Source of the DNA: Aeromicrobium ginsengisoli
GTDB lineage: Bacteria > Actinomycetota > Actinomycetes > Propionibacteriales > Nocardioidaceae
DNA: 64,000 nucleotides
Reading direction: 5' to 3'
Assembly: GCF_004134905.2 (NCBI RefSeq)
Contig: NZ_SDPQ02000001.1
Location: 1,178,001-1,242,000 of the forward strand
A model generated the notes under the pieces. The model was not told the origin of the DNA and searched no databases. It saw only the letters and a program-made list of their open reading frames with translations. How positions within the stretch are numbered: the first letter of the stretch is position 1; each line of letters opens with the position of its first letter. The translations under genes and the position numbers were made by a program. Shown piece after piece: positions 25,440 through 35,765 of the stretch.

Positions 25440-26231
25440 ATGAGCCTGACCCAGCAGTCCGGTGTGCCGCGGTGGGTCCTGGTGCCGGCGGCGCTGGGTG
25501 CCGCGTTCGTCGTGCTGCCGCTCGTCGCACTGGTGACGCGGGTCGAGTGGGGCAGCTTCTTCTCGCTCATCACGTCCGACTCGTCGCAGGCGGCGCTGTG
25601 GCTGAGCCTGCGAACGTCCGCCGCGAGCACGCTCCTGTGTGTCGTCCTGGGGGTGCCGATGGCGCTGGTGCTGGCCCGTACGACCTTCCGCGGGCAGTCG
25701 CTCCTGCGCTCGTTGGTGCTGCTGCCGCTGGTGCTGCCGCCCGTCGTCGGTGGCATCGCGCTGCTCTACACGTTCGGCCGCAAGGGCCTGCTCGGCGAGA
25801 CGATCGACGTGCTCGGCCTGCAGATCGCGTTCTCCACGACGGCGGTGGTCATCGCCCAGACGTTCGTCGCGCTGCCGTTCATGGTCGTGAGCCTCGAGGG
25901 CACGCTGCGGACGGTCGGTGAGCGCTACGAGGTCGTCGCCGCGACGCTCGGCGCCCGGCCGACGACCGTGCTGCGTCGGGTGACCCTACCGCTGGTGCTG
26001 CCGGGGCTCGCGGCCGGCGCGGTGCTGTCGTTCGCGCGGGCACTGGGCGAGTTCGGCGCCACGATCACGTTCGCCGGCAGCCTCGAGGGCGTCACCCGCA
26101 CGCTGCCGCTGGAGATCTACCTGCAGCGCGAGACCGATCCCGATGCTGCCGTCGCCCTGTCGCTCGTGCTGGTCGTCGTCGCGGTGCTGGTCATCGGTCT
26201 CGTGCGCGGGACGAGGAGCACCGCACTGTGA
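25440..26231 (+). CDS. modB: molybdate ABC transporter permease
   Basis: Membrane subunit of the molybdate importer, 263 residues with five to six membrane segments and the EAA loop [22 protein letters not shown] near residues 165-190, which contacts ModC. The ATG at 25440 follows the modA stop by one base. The stop overlaps modC as GTGA. Confidence 0.93.
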   Translation: MSLTQQSGVPRWVLVPAALGAAFVVLPLVALVTRVEWGSFFSLITSDSSQAALWLSLRTSAASTLLCVVLGVPMALVLARTTFRGQSLLRSLVLLPLVLPPVVGGIALLYTFGRKGLLGETIDVLGLQIAFSTTAVVIAQTFVALPFMVVSLEGTLRTVGERYEVVAATLGARPTTVLRRVTLPLVLPGLAAGAVLSFARALGEFGATITFAGSLEGVTRTLPLEIYLQRETDPDAAVALSLVLVVVAVLVIGLVRGTRSTAL

Positions 26232-27271
26232 GCCTCCACCTCGAGGCGACGGTCGCCGACCGCGACGTCGACGTGTCGCTCGACATCGCTGACGGGGAGG
26301 TCGTCGCGATCCTCGGACCCAACGGCGCCGGCAAGTCCACCGTGCTCGCGGCGATCGCCGGTGTCCTGCGGCCCGACGCCGGCCGGGGGGTGCTCGGCGA
26401 CGACGTGCTGTTCGACATCGGCGCCGGCACGTGGCAGCCGGCGTACGCCCGGGGCACCGCACTGCTCGCCCAGGACCCACTGCTGTTCCCGCACCTCGAC
26501 GCGGTCGACAACGTCGCATTCGGGCCGCGCAGCGCCGGTCGTACGCGTGCGCAGTCCCGGGCGACAGCGATGACGTGGTTGGCGGAGGTCGACGCCGCGG
26601 AGCTCGCGAGACGCAAGCCGTCGGACCTGTCGGGCGGCCAGGCGCAGCGCATCGCCGTCGCCCGGGCGCTGGCGGCCGAGCCGCGGCTCCTGCTGCTCGA
26701 CGAGCCCATGGCGGCGCTCGACATCACGGTCGTGCCGGCGATGCGCCAGGTGCTCAAGCGCGTGCTCGCCGGGCGGAGCGCGATCATCGTGACGCACGAC
26801 GTCCTCGATGCGCTGCTGCTCGCCGACCGGGTGGTCGTCATGGAGGGTGGCCGCATCGTCGAGGAGGGGCCGACCAAGGAGGTGCTCGAGCGGCCGCGGA
26901 GCACATTCGGCGCCGGCATCGCGGGGCTCAACCTGATGCGCGGTCGTTCCGTGGGCACCGCCGTGTGTACGGCATCGGGGTCATTGGTGTCCGGCCTGTC
27001 GGACGAGTCGCTGCCCGAGGACACCGACGCCGTCGCGGTGTTCAGCCCGAGCGCGGTCGGCGTGTACGTCGAGCCGCCGGCCGGCAGCCCGCGCAACGTG
27101 TTCGCGTCGACGATCCGCGAGCTGGAGCCGCGCGGCGCGCAGGTCCGCGTGCGTACCGACGAGCTGAGCGCCGACGTGACCCTGCCGGTCGTCGCCGAGC
27201 TCGACCTCGTGCCGGGCAAGCAGGTCTTCCTCGTCGTCAAGGCCAGCGAGGTCACGATCTACCCAGCCTGA
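26228..27271 (+). CDS. modC: molybdate ABC transporter ATP-binding protein
   Basis: ATPase of the molybdate importer, 347 residues. It has Walker [10 protein letters not shown] near residue 33, signature LSGGQAQR, Walker [13 protein letters not shown] and switch histidine IIVTHD, all intact. The C-terminal 100 residues form a TOBE/Mop-like regulatory domain ([20 protein letters not shown]), which in other ModC proteins allows molybdate to inhibit transport. GTG start. Confidence 0.94.
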   Translation: MSLHLEATVADRDVDVSLDIADGEVVAILGPNGAGKSTVLAAIAGVLRPDAGRGVLGDDVLFDIGAGTWQPAYARGTALLAQDPLLFPHLDAVDNVAFGPRSAGRTRAQSRATAMTWLAEVDAAELARRKPSDLSGGQAQRIAVARALAAEPRLLLLDEPMAALDITVVPAMRQVLKRVLAGRSAIIVTHDVLDALLLADRVVVMEGGRIVEEGPTKEVLERPRSTFGAGIAGLNLMRGRSVGTAVCTASGSLVSGLSDESLPEDTDAVAVFSPSAVGVYVEPPAGSPRNVFASTIRELEPRGAQVRVRTDELSADVTLPVVAELDLVPGKQVFLVVKASEVTIYPA

Positions 27272-27277
27272 CGACCT

Positions 27278-27341
27278 CGCTGGGAGTGACGTTCGCGTCG
27301 GGGTCTCACGGCGTTCCGCGACCCGAACGTCACTCCCAGCG
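27278..27341 (+). terminator. long hairpin after modC
   Basis: CGCTGGGAGTGACGTTCG pairs perfectly over 18 bases with CGAACGTCACTCCCAGCG. An inner GGGTC/GACCC stem lies between. It begins 6 bases after the modC stop and ends 8 bases before the next promoter hexamer, so it probably separates the two transcription units. Confidence 0.75.
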
Positions 27342-27349
27342 GAGTCTCC

Positions 27350-27355
27350 TAGGGT
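27350..27355 (+). promoter_or_regulatory. candidate -10 element of the spermidine-synthase-like gene
   Basis: TAGGGT, 6 bases before the ATG at 27362. Confidence 0.4.
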
Positions 27356-27361
27356 GGTTCC

Positions 27362-28000
27362 ATGGGTGGGGCTACGCTGCGGCGCCGCGACGACGGTGCC
27401 CTGGAGCTGCGGGTCAACGGCGTGTTCGTGATGGACGACGTCGAGACGTCGTCGGAGCAGGCCCTCGCCCGTACGGTCATCGACCTCGGAGCGCGGGAGA
27501 TCCTGGTCGGCGGCCTCGGACTCGGCTACACGCTGCGCTCGCTGCTGGCGTCGCCTCAGGCCAGCCGCGTCATCGTCGCCGAGCTGCACCCTGAGATCGT
27601 CGGCTGGATGCGCGACGGCACGATCCCCGGCGCCGACCTGCTCGCCGATGAACGTACGCAGGTCACGGTCGGTGACGTACGCGACGTGGTCGCCGCGCAG
27701 GCGCCGGCGTCGCTCGACGCGATCGTGCTGGACGTGGACAACGGCCCGGACTTCCTCGTGCACGACGCCAATGCCGAGGTGTACGGCGCCGGGTTCGTCG
27801 GAGTGTGCGCCTCTCGGCTCCGGCCCGGCGGCACCCTGTGTGTGTGGACCATGGCCCCGTCGGCGAGCCTCACCGCAAGCCTGAACGCCGCGCTGACCGA
27901 CGTACGCGAGGCAGCGTTCGACGTACGGCTGCAGGGTCGGGACGAGCGCTACTGGATCGTTTCCGGCACTCGGCGCGACGATGTCGCCACCGCCGACTAA
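27362..28000 (+). CDS. spermidine synthase-like SAM-dependent methyltransferase-fold protein
   Basis: 212-residue Rossmann-fold protein of the spermidine-synthase-like class. The visible landmarks are the glycine motif LVGGLGLGYTLRSLL near residues 42-56, the acidic AELHPEIVGWMR that would bind the ribose of the cofactor, and the VLDVDNGPDFL motif near residue 122. It lacks the N-terminal beta domain of true spermidine synthases, so the aminopropyl-transfer reaction is doubtful and a methyltransferase role is possible. The stop is 10 bases before the next gene. Confidence 0.75.
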   Translation: MGGATLRRRDDGALELRVNGVFVMDDVETSSEQALARTVIDLGAREILVGGLGLGYTLRSLLASPQASRVIVAELHPEIVGWMRDGTIPGADLLADERTQVTVGDVRDVVAAQAPASLDAIVLDVDNGPDFLVHDANAEVYGAGFVGVCASRLRPGGTLCVWTMAPSASLTASLNAALTDVREAAFDVRLQGRDERYWIVSGTRRDDVATAD

Positions 28001-28010
28001 CGTCGTGCCC

Positions 28011-28646
28011 ATGGTCGATCGCACCGAGTTCGTGGACGCCTGCCATGTCGCCTTCAGGCTGGCCGGCCGGCCGGAAATGGCCGAAGCGTGGGACACCGAG
28101 AGCGCCTGCAACGGCATGACTGTCGGCGGGCTGACGCATCACCTGGTGAGCCAGATCCGGCACGTCGCCCGCTTCCTCGGAGAGCCGCCGACGACCGACG
28201 ACCCGATCCCCCTGCTCGCGCACTACGAGCGGGCCGAGTGGGTCACGGCCGACGCCGACGACGAGGCCAACACCTCGATCCGCGACGGTGGCAACGAGGC
28301 TGCCGCGGCCGGTCGCGACGCGGTGCTCGCTGAGGTCGCTCCCCTGCTCGACCAGCTGCCCGACGTGCTGCGCACGCCCCGCGATCCCGACACGATCTTC
28401 ATTCCCTGGCAGGGCTGGGCGCTGACGACCGACGACTTCCTCATCACTCGCGCGATGGAGCTGATGGTGCACTCCGACGACCTCGCCGCGAGCGTCGGCC
28501 TGCCGACCCCGGAGTTCCCCGGCTCCATCGCGGCCGACGTGATCGGCCTGCTCGGTGGCGTGGCCGTACGCCGTCACGGCCAGGCCGCGGTGATCCGTGG
28601 GCTCAGCCGCCCGCAGCGCGCCCCGGTGTCGATCTCAGCGTTCTGA
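28011..28646 (+). CDS. maleylpyruvate isomerase family (mycothiol-dependent DinB-like) protein
   Basis: 211-residue member of the DinB/MDMPI superfamily, whose actinobacterial members use mycothiol and a metal held by three histidines. Visible features are the N-terminal FVDACHVAFRLAG, the MTVGGLTHHLVSQIRHVARF helix near residue 37 with candidate metal-binding histidines, and the VHSDDLAASVGLP motif near residue 156, typical of the family. Start at 28011; a frame-compatible ATG upstream overlaps the previous gene. Substrate unknown. Confidence 0.8.
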   Translation: MVDRTEFVDACHVAFRLAGRPEMAEAWDTESACNGMTVGGLTHHLVSQIRHVARFLGEPPTTDDPIPLLAHYERAEWVTADADDEANTSIRDGGNEAAAAGRDAVLAEVAPLLDQLPDVLRTPRDPDTIFIPWQGWALTTDDFLITRAMELMVHSDDLAASVGLPTPEFPGSIAADVIGLLGGVAVRRHGQAAVIRGLSRPQRAPVSISAF

Positions 28647-28690
28647 CCTTCGTACGCCGTCCTGCCGGGCGTACCTCCGGAGCGCAGCGA

Positions 28691-28696
28691 TATCGT
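28691..28696 (+). promoter_or_regulatory. candidate -10 element of fumC
   Basis: TATCGT 7 bases before the fumC ATG. Confidence 0.4.
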
Positions 28697-28703
28697 CGGA
28701 AGC

Positions 28704-30089
<1,386 letters not shown>

Positions 30090-30093
30090 CGCT

Positions 30094-30150
30094 GACGAGA
30101 GGGTTGTGCCGGTCACAACCCTCTCGTCGCCGTGTCACAACCCTCTCGTC
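30094..30150. terminator. hairpin with a duplicated right arm between fumC and the DUF2079 gene
   Basis: The left arm GACGAGAGGGTTGTG (30094-30108) pairs perfectly with CACAACCCTCTCGTC at 30114-30128. An identical second right arm sits at 30136-30150. Only one can pair at a time. The element occupies a 72-base convergent gap. Confidence 0.75.
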
Positions 30151-30161
30151 GGCGGGGTTCG

Positions 30162-31490
30162 TCAGCGGCGCTTGGCGAGGACGTAGCCGTCGCGGTTGAA
30201 CACCAGCTCGTACGTCCCGCCGTGAGCCTCTTCGGCGTACGCGACGACGTCGACGGGTGAGTCGATGCCGGCGCCGGCGTCGAACAGCACGTACGACGGC
30301 TTGACCTGCTTGCCGATCGTGCCCCACCAGTAGACGGTGTGGTCCGTGACGAGGTGGCTCATCATCGCGATGTCGGTCTCGACCGTCGCACCCTTCGGCA
30401 CGGCCGCGATGACCGCATGCGCGGCAGCGGCCCGCGGCGGCTCGTCGTACGTCTCGGAGTCCAGCAGCGTCGACAGCGGCGAGTTGACCAGCGTGAATCC
30501 CGTGACGACGACCGCCGCGACCGTCGCCCAGCGCAGCACCGGCCACCGCCGCATCGCGTCGATCATCGCGATGAACACGATCGGCATGAGCAGCAGCGAG
30601 TAGTGCCACTCGGTGCCCCAGTAGTACGCGTTGTCGCCGGCGAACCGCCACGCGAACGTCGGCAGCACCAGCAGCACCCACGGCGACACCAGCGCCGCGA
30701 GTCCCGTGATCCCGACAGTCAGCGCCACCGTGCCGAGCTTGCGGTCCGGGTCATCGAACAGCGTCGCCACGATCCCGCGATCACCGCCGAGCGATGACGT
30801 GTAGGCGTACGAGTCACCGGGGTTGAACGACGGCACGATGACCAGCACGATGAACGCCATCGCGACGAGCCCGGTCGCGGCGAGCTGCACACCGCGCCGC
30901 CGCTCCCCCGCGAGCCACAGCACCCCGCCGATCACGGCGACGGTCAGGCCGAGGTCCTCCTTGACCAGCAGCAAGGGCAGCGACCACAGCACCACGGCGC
31001 GGAACCGCCTGTCGACGTACGCCGCACCGGCCAGCGCCAGCAGCGGCGCTCCGAACGCCACCTCGTGGAACTCCGCCTCGACGCCCGACTGCAGCCCGAA
31101 CGACAACCCGTACGCGAGCCCGATCACGGCGCCGGTCAACGTGCCCAGGTGACGCATCGCGACGAGGGCGATCACCGCGACCGAGATCGCGATCAGCACG
31201 ACCTGCGCCAACAGGATCGTCTGCGCCGACGGGAAGACCCGGTAGACCGGCGCGATCAACGCATCGATCGGCGAGAAGTGGTCGCCGAGGATGTTGAACC
31301 CCGGCGCCTTGACGTCGACGATCGGCGCCCCGGGGCGGGCGTAGCCCTTGACCGCCTGCTCGAAGATCGCGTGGTCCCACGACGAGATCGTGAACCGGCG
31401 ATAGCGCATCAGCGTCAGCACGCCGTACGCCGTGCCGACCGCGACGGCGAGCAGCCCGGCGATCAGGCGCTGACCACGAGTGGAGGTCAT
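30162..31490 (-). CDS. DUF2079 family polytopic membrane protein
   Basis: 442 residues with about ten hydrophobic segments, resembling GT-C-type glycosyltransferase folds such as the DUF2079 family. Landmarks are the N-terminal loop SSWDHAIFEQAVKGYARPG and the GDHFSPIDALIAPVY loop, which in this family hold the candidate catalytic acidic residues. The ATG overlaps the stop of the ABC ATPase as ATGA, so it belongs to the import operon. That pairing is unusual and hints at a cell-envelope or glycan role. No function is established. Confidence 0.8.
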   Translation of the reverse strand: MTSTRGQRLIAGLLAVAVGTAYGVLTLMRYRRFTISSWDHAIFEQAVKGYARPGAPIVDVKAPGFNILGDHFSPIDALIAPVYRVFPSAQTILLAQVVLIAISVAVIALVAMRHLGTLTGAVIGLAYGLSFGLQSGVEAEFHEVAFGAPLLALAGAAYVDRRFRAVVLWSLPLLLVKEDLGLTVAVIGGVLWLAGERRRGVQLAATGLVAMAFIVLVIVPSFNPGDSYAYTSSLGGDRGIVATLFDDPDRKLGTVALTVGITGLAALVSPWVLLVLPTFAWRFAGDNAYYWGTEWHYSLLLMPIVFIAMIDAMRRWPVLRWATVAAVVVTGFTLVNSPLSTLLDSETYDEPPRAAAAHAVIAAVPKGATVETDIAMMSHLVTDHTVYWWGTIGKQVKPSYVLFDAGAGIDSPVDVVAYAEEAHGGTYELVFNRDGYVLAKRR

Positions 31491-32653
31491 CGGGCGAGCG
31501 TGAGGTTCTCACCCGTCTCCGGATCGAACACATGCACCCTCTGGCGCGGGATGACGACCCGGATCGACATGCCTGGGCGCAGGGAGCTCTCGGCGGCGAG
31601 CTCGGCGACCAGGAAGCTCTGGAACAGGTCGAACTCCAGCAGGTCCTCGACCTCGTTGAGCAGCTCCTCGACCTCGGGCGCGATGTCATAGCCGAGATAG
31701 GCGAACTGGCTGCTGCCGCGCCACTCCACGTCGTCGATGCGGGTCGTGAACTCGACCCGGTCGGTGACCGCCTGGCCACCCTGGCCGGTCGCGTCGTAGC
31801 AGTGCTCGGGCCGGATGCCCGCGACGACGACACCCCGGTCGCCGATGCGCTCCAGCAGGTGGTCGTCGAGCAGCATCGTGGCCAGGGGCATGACGAGCTG
31901 GCGACCCATGGGGAACGCCGGCACGAGGTTCATCGGCGGCGAGCCGAGGTAGCCGGCGACGAACATGTCGGCTGGCCGCTCGTAGAGGTCGCGCGGCGTG
32001 CCGACCTGGTGGATGAAGCCCTGGTGCATCACGGCGACCCGATCAGCCGTGCTGAGCGCCTCGGCGACGTCGTTGGTCGTGAAGATCGAGGTGCGCTGGT
32101 TCTCCTGCTGCCACTGGCTCGTGACGGAGCGGACCTGGGTGCGTACGCGCTCGGACTGCTGCGAGAACGGGGCATCCAGGAGGTACGCCCTGGCGTCGCG
32201 CACGAGCGAGCGGCCGAGGGCGACCCGCTGGCGCTGCGCGTCGTCGAGCTCGACGGGCTTGAGGTCGAGCAACTCCCCGAGGGCCAGCAGCTCGGCCACC
32301 TCGTGGATCCGCTCCGACAGCTCGCCCCGGTTGTAGCCGCGGCGCAGGGTCGCCGCAAAGGCAAGGTTGTCGAACACGTCGAGGTGCGGGTGCAGGGCGT
32401 AGTCCTGGAACACCATCGCGAGGTCACGCCGACGCGGATCGGCGGTGTTGACCACGACGTCGTCGATCAAGATGTCGCCGGAGGTCTGCTCCTCGAGGCC
32501 GATGAGGGTCTTGAGCAGCAGGCTCTTGCCCGCACCGGACGGACCCGTGAGCGCCAGCGTCTCGCCCGACGGCACCGTGAGGTTGATGTCGTCGAGCAGC
32601 GGGCGGTCGCCCGTGCCGGACGTCGTGAGGTTGCGGACTTCGATCGAGGTCAT
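31487..32653 (-). CDS. ABC transporter ATP-binding protein with degenerate catalytic motifs
   Basis: 388-residue NBD of the UgpC/MsmK type with a C-terminal TOBE-like domain. Walker A GPSGAGKS (residues 37-44) and the Q-loop VFQDYALHPHL (81-91) are normal. The signature is LDDAQ instead of LSGGQ (136-140). Walker B reads YLLDAP, with alanine (161) replacing the catalytic glutamate. The D-loop is SQQSE. The switch region reads FTTND, with asparagine (194) replacing histidine. I checked these codons on the sequence. As the only NBD in the operon it would form a homodimer with both sites altered. Its job should be powering the two permeases upstream, but hydrolysis looks impaired. Confidence 0.88.
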   Translation of the reverse strand: MTSIEVRNLTTSGTGDRPLLDDINLTVPSGETLALTGPSGAGKSLLLKTLIGLEEQTSGDILIDDVVVNTADPRRRDLAMVFQDYALHPHLDVFDNLAFAATLRRGYNRGELSERIHEVAELLALGELLDLKPVELDDAQRQRVALGRSLVRDARAYLLDAPFSQQSERVRTQVRSVTSQWQQENQRTSIFTTNDVAEALSTADRVAVMHQGFIHQVGTPRDLYERPADMFVAGYLGSPPMNLVPAFPMGRQLVMPLATMLLDDHLLERIGDRGVVVAGIRPEHCYDATGQGGQAVTDRVEFTTRIDDVEWRGSSQFAYLGYDIAPEVEELLNEVEDLLEFDLFQSFLVAELAAESSLRPGMSIRVVIPRQRVHVFDPETGENLTLAR

Positions 32654-33630
32654 CGGTACGACCTTCCCAGGAGTTGAGTGATCCGGCGCGGGAACACGAG
32701 CAGCAGGAGGACGACCGGCGCGAGCCACAGCAGCCCGGCCGCGGCGACGGCGGAGCTCGAGGTCTCGAGCTGGCCCGTCGCGAGCATCAAGGTGGCCGGC
32801 AGCGGCCGGGACTCGTCGTTGGCCGACAGCGCAGCGCCGAGGACGAAGTCGTTGCAGCCGGCCACGAAGACCAGCACCGTCGCGAGGGCGACGCCCGGCG
32901 CGATGTTGGGCAGCCCAAAGCGTATGAACGCCTGCAGCCAGGTGGCCCCGTCGGCGCGTACCGCGTCGCGCAGCGACCACGGCACGTCGCGGAACACCGT
33001 GACGCAGAGCCAGATCGCCAGCGGCAACGTGATGAGCAGGGCCGGAGGGACCAGGGACATCCGGGTGCCGAACCTGTCGGCGGCGATGACCTGGTCGGTG
33101 ATCGGCCCGGCCAGCGCCAGCACCGGGAGCAGCAGCGACGCGACGACCAGTCCGTACGCCACGCGGCGCCCGCGCATCGGCCGGCGCACGAAGGCGTACG
33201 CAGCGGCGATGGCCAACGGCATCGCGACCGCCGTGGCGATGCCCGCGACCACGATCGAGGTGACCGCGGCGTCCTGCAGGATCTGCGAGTGCAGCGCGCC
33301 GTCGAACGCGTCCCACGAGACGCCCTGCGGCCAGACCGATCGCGGCGTGGTGCCGTCCGGCGCGGTCGCCACGGTGAACGTCCAGAGCAGCGGCACCAGG
33401 GTGAACACGGCGAACAGCTCGATGCCGATGATCGACCAGATCGACAGTGGCCGCGGGGTGTCGGCGAACAGCACGCCGGCCGCACTGGTGGCCATCAGGA
33501 CGACCGCGAGGCCGACCCAGATCCAGAGGTCGGGCCGCGGGACCCGGATGATGCCGTAGTTGGCGACGGCGAACCCCAGGACGAAGGCGAAGCCCGAAGC
33601 CCAGAGGCGTGAGCGTACGGAGGGCGTCAC
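32650..33630 (-). CDS. carbohydrate ABC transporter permease (second, MalG-type position)
   Basis: 326-residue permease of the CUT1 class with about eight hydrophobic segments, including an unusual N-terminal extension of three segments before the core. The EAA loop is RADGATWLQAFIRFGLPNIAPG near residues 230-250. The GTG at 33630 is used because GTGA joins it to the stop of the first permease. A much longer frame reading back through that gene is rejected. ATGA overlaps the degenerate ATPase gene downstream. Confidence 0.88.
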   Translation of the reverse strand: MTPSVRSRLWASGFAFVLGFAVANYGIIRVPRPDLWIWVGLAVVLMATSAAGVLFADTPRPLSIWSIIGIELFAVFTLVPLLWTFTVATAPDGTTPRSVWPQGVSWDAFDGALHSQILQDAAVTSIVVAGIATAVAMPLAIAAAYAFVRRPMRGRRVAYGLVVASLLLPVLALAGPITDQVIAADRFGTRMSLVPPALLITLPLAIWLCVTVFRDVPWSLRDAVRADGATWLQAFIRFGLPNIAPGVALATVLVFVAGCNDFVLGAALSANDESRPLPATLMLATGQLETSSSAVAAAGLLWLAPVVLLLLVFPRRITQLLGRSYR

Positions 33631-34448
33631 ACGACCCTCCTCACACGGAACAGCGGCACCATGATCGCGGCCATCAGCAGCGCGATGACCAGCAGGACCA
33701 TCGACATCGCTGCGCCGAGTCCGAGCTCGAGCGACGAGAACGTCGTGTCCCACACCAGCAGCGGCGCCGTGCGGATCGCGGCGCCGGGCTGGTCGACCAG
33801 GAGCGGCCCTTCGAGGATGCGGAAGGTGTCGAGCCCGCGATAGGTCGCGGCGACCGCGATCGCCGGGCCCATCGCCGGCAGGACGACACGGCGCGAGCGT
33901 TGCCACGCGGTGGCGCCATCGGCGATCGCGGCGGCCATCAGCGAGCTCGGCACCCGCAGCAGTCCGGCGAGCAGGACCAACGCCGTGATGCCAGTGCCGC
34001 GCCACAGCTCACCAACCGTGACACCGACCAGCTGGCCGAACGGTCCGACGTCGTCGAGCCGGAACCAATCGGCCGCGAATCCCGTCGTCACGGCATCGCG
34101 CCACACGACGGCCGACACGACCGCGAGCAGGGCGAACGGGATCAGCACGATGATCCGGGTCAGCGGCCACAGGAGCGTAAGCCGGCGCAGCGCCACGGCG
34201 AACACCAGCCCGATGAGCAGCTGCAGCACCACGACGACCAGCACGATGACGAGCGTCGTGGCGACGGCGAGCCACCACCCTCGGTTGGTCAGCACGTCGG
34301 TGTAGTTGTCGGCGCCCACGAACGTACGGCCGTCGGGATTCGTCAGCGGAGCAGAGTGCAGCGACAGCCAGATGCCGCGCCCGATGGGCCAGCCCGTGAC
34401 GGCCAGCAGGACGGCGAACGGCAGGGCGAGCCAGCGCCAGCCCTTCAC
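33627..34448 (-). CDS. carbohydrate ABC transporter permease (first, MalF-type position)
   Basis: 273-residue CUT1-class permease. Six hydrophobic segments start at residue 7, and the EAA loop IADGATAWQRSRRVVLPAMG lies near residues 178-197. GTG start with a GTGA overlap to the binding-protein stop. It should pair with the other permease to form the channel. Confidence 0.9.
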   Translation of the reverse strand: MKGWRWLALPFAVLLAVTGWPIGRGIWLSLHSAPLTNPDGRTFVGADNYTDVLTNRGWWLAVATTLVIVLVVVVLQLLIGLVFAVALRRLTLLWPLTRIIVLIPFALLAVVSAVVWRDAVTTGFAADWFRLDDVGPFGQLVGVTVGELWRGTGITALVLLAGLLRVPSSLMAAAIADGATAWQRSRRVVLPAMGPAIAVAATYRGLDTFRILEGPLLVDQPGAAIRTAPLLVWDTTFSSLELGLGAAMSMVLLVIALLMAAIMVPLFRVRRVV

Positions 34449-35686
34449 GAGAGCTGTCCTTGGATCGCGGCGCGTACGGCCTTCTGCGACTGCTCGAGCG
34501 TCGTGTCCTGGGAGAAGTCACGCAGCGGCAGCCACGTGTCGTCGAGCGCCCGCTCCGCGACCTGCCAGTAGGGCGTCACGGGCAGCGTCGCGCCGGAGAG
34601 CACCGCAGGACGAGTCACGGGGGCCATCGGATAGGCCCGCTTGACCGCCGGATCGTCGTACGTCGTCAGGCGGCTCGCGCTGTGCCCCGTGCTCGCCATG
34701 ATCGAGGTGAGCACGGCCGGCGAGGTCAGGCAGCTGATCGCCTGGTAGGACAGGTCCGTGTGCGGCGCGTACAGCGGCACGGCGAGGCCGACGCCGGACA
34801 GCGGCGCGACGCTGGTGTCGGCGACCGTGGGATAGGACGTCCATGACATGTCCGAGGCGACCGCGGCGAGGTCGGGGTCGGCGATGACCGAGCTCGGGGC
34901 CAGCAGGAAGCCGCCATCGGCACCCGCGAACTTCTTGAGCGCATCCTTCGACGGCCCGTCGCCCCCGGAGTCGAGGTAGAACTCGACGACTGACGCAGCG
35001 GCACGCCCCGCGGCGGTGTCGAGGCCGACCTTGGCGTTGCGGCCGGTGCCGTCGACAAGCGTGCCGCCCGCACCCCTGACCAGCGCGTTGACCCACTGCG
35101 CCAGCCCGGAGCCGTCGTCGTCGGCGATCTGGATCGTCACGCCGAGCCGCTCGGCTCCCGCAACGAGGTCGTCCCAGCTGATGGGCTTGGTGGTGTCGAG
35201 GCCGGCACGTTCGGCGACGTTGCCGCGATACCAGAGCAGCTGCGGGTCGAACCACCACGGCGCGACGGCGAGCTGTCCGTCGTACGTGGCAGCGGCGAGC
35301 GCGGCCGGCGCGATGTCCTGCGCGAACGGCGCCTTGAGCTCCTCAGGCAGCGGCGCGAGGTAGCCGGCGGCGGCGAACTCAGCGGTGAACGCCGAGTCGA
35401 GGCTCAGCAGGTCGATCGACGTGTCCTTGGCGACCAGCCGGCGCACGAGGAGGGCGTGCCGCGCGTCGACATCGGTCGGCAGCTGCTCGACCTTGATCTC
35501 GTACGCCCCCTTGGCTGCCTCCGTGCACGTACGCGCGAGGGCTGCGGTGTCGGCACGATCCGGGCCGACGTACCAGGTGAGCGCGGGGGTCGCGTCAGGC
35601 TTGGCGCCGGCGGACCCACAGGCCGCGAGGGCGCACAACAGGGCGGCGGCGGCCACGCGTGCCCATACCCTCCCTGGTGCGCTCAC
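34445..35686 (-). CDS. extracellular solute-binding lipoprotein (family 1, sugar type)
   Basis: Surface receptor of the second ABC importer, 413 residues. The signal peptide AAAALLCALAAC ends in a lipobox, with the lipidated cysteine near residue 23. The mature protein has the usual cluster-1 sequence pattern: LSLDSAFTAEFAAAGYLAPL, PWWFDPQLLWYRGNVAERAGLD and ISWDDLVAGAERLG. The overall layout (receptor, two permeases, one NBD) resembles mycobacterial LpqY-SugABC trehalose importers, but I cannot assign a substrate. GTG start with a weak -10-like CAAAGT 7 bases upstream. Confidence 0.88.
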   Translation of the reverse strand: MSAPGRVWARVAAAALLCALAACGSAGAKPDATPALTWYVGPDRADTAALARTCTEAAKGAYEIKVEQLPTDVDARHALLVRRLVAKDTSIDLLSLDSAFTAEFAAAGYLAPLPEELKAPFAQDIAPAALAAATYDGQLAVAPWWFDPQLLWYRGNVAERAGLDTTKPISWDDLVAGAERLGVTIQIADDDGSGLAQWVNALVRGAGGTLVDGTGRNAKVGLDTAAGRAAASVVEFYLDSGGDGPSKDALKKFAGADGGFLLAPSSVIADPDLAAVASDMSWTSYPTVADTSVAPLSGVGLAVPLYAPHTDLSYQAISCLTSPAVLTSIMASTGHSASRLTTYDDPAVKRAYPMAPVTRPAVLSGATLPVTPYWQVAERALDDTWLPLRDFSQDTTLEQSQKAVRAAIQGQLS

Positions 35687-35706
35687 CTGCGCAACTTTGC
35701 CACAGA

Positions 35707-35745
35707 GGAGGGGCCCTTCCCGGGCATACCGGGAAAGGCCCCTCC
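35707..35745 (-). terminator. hairpin terminator downstream of the PhoH gene
   Basis: GGAGGGGCCCTTCCCGG pairs with CCGGGAAAGGCCCCTCC over 17 bases with one G-T wobble and a 5-base loop. It lies between the phoH-like stop (35766) and the binding-protein start (35686), both minus strand, and would end the upstream unit. Confidence 0.75.
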
Positions 35746-35765
35746 GTCACATGAGTTGACTCACG

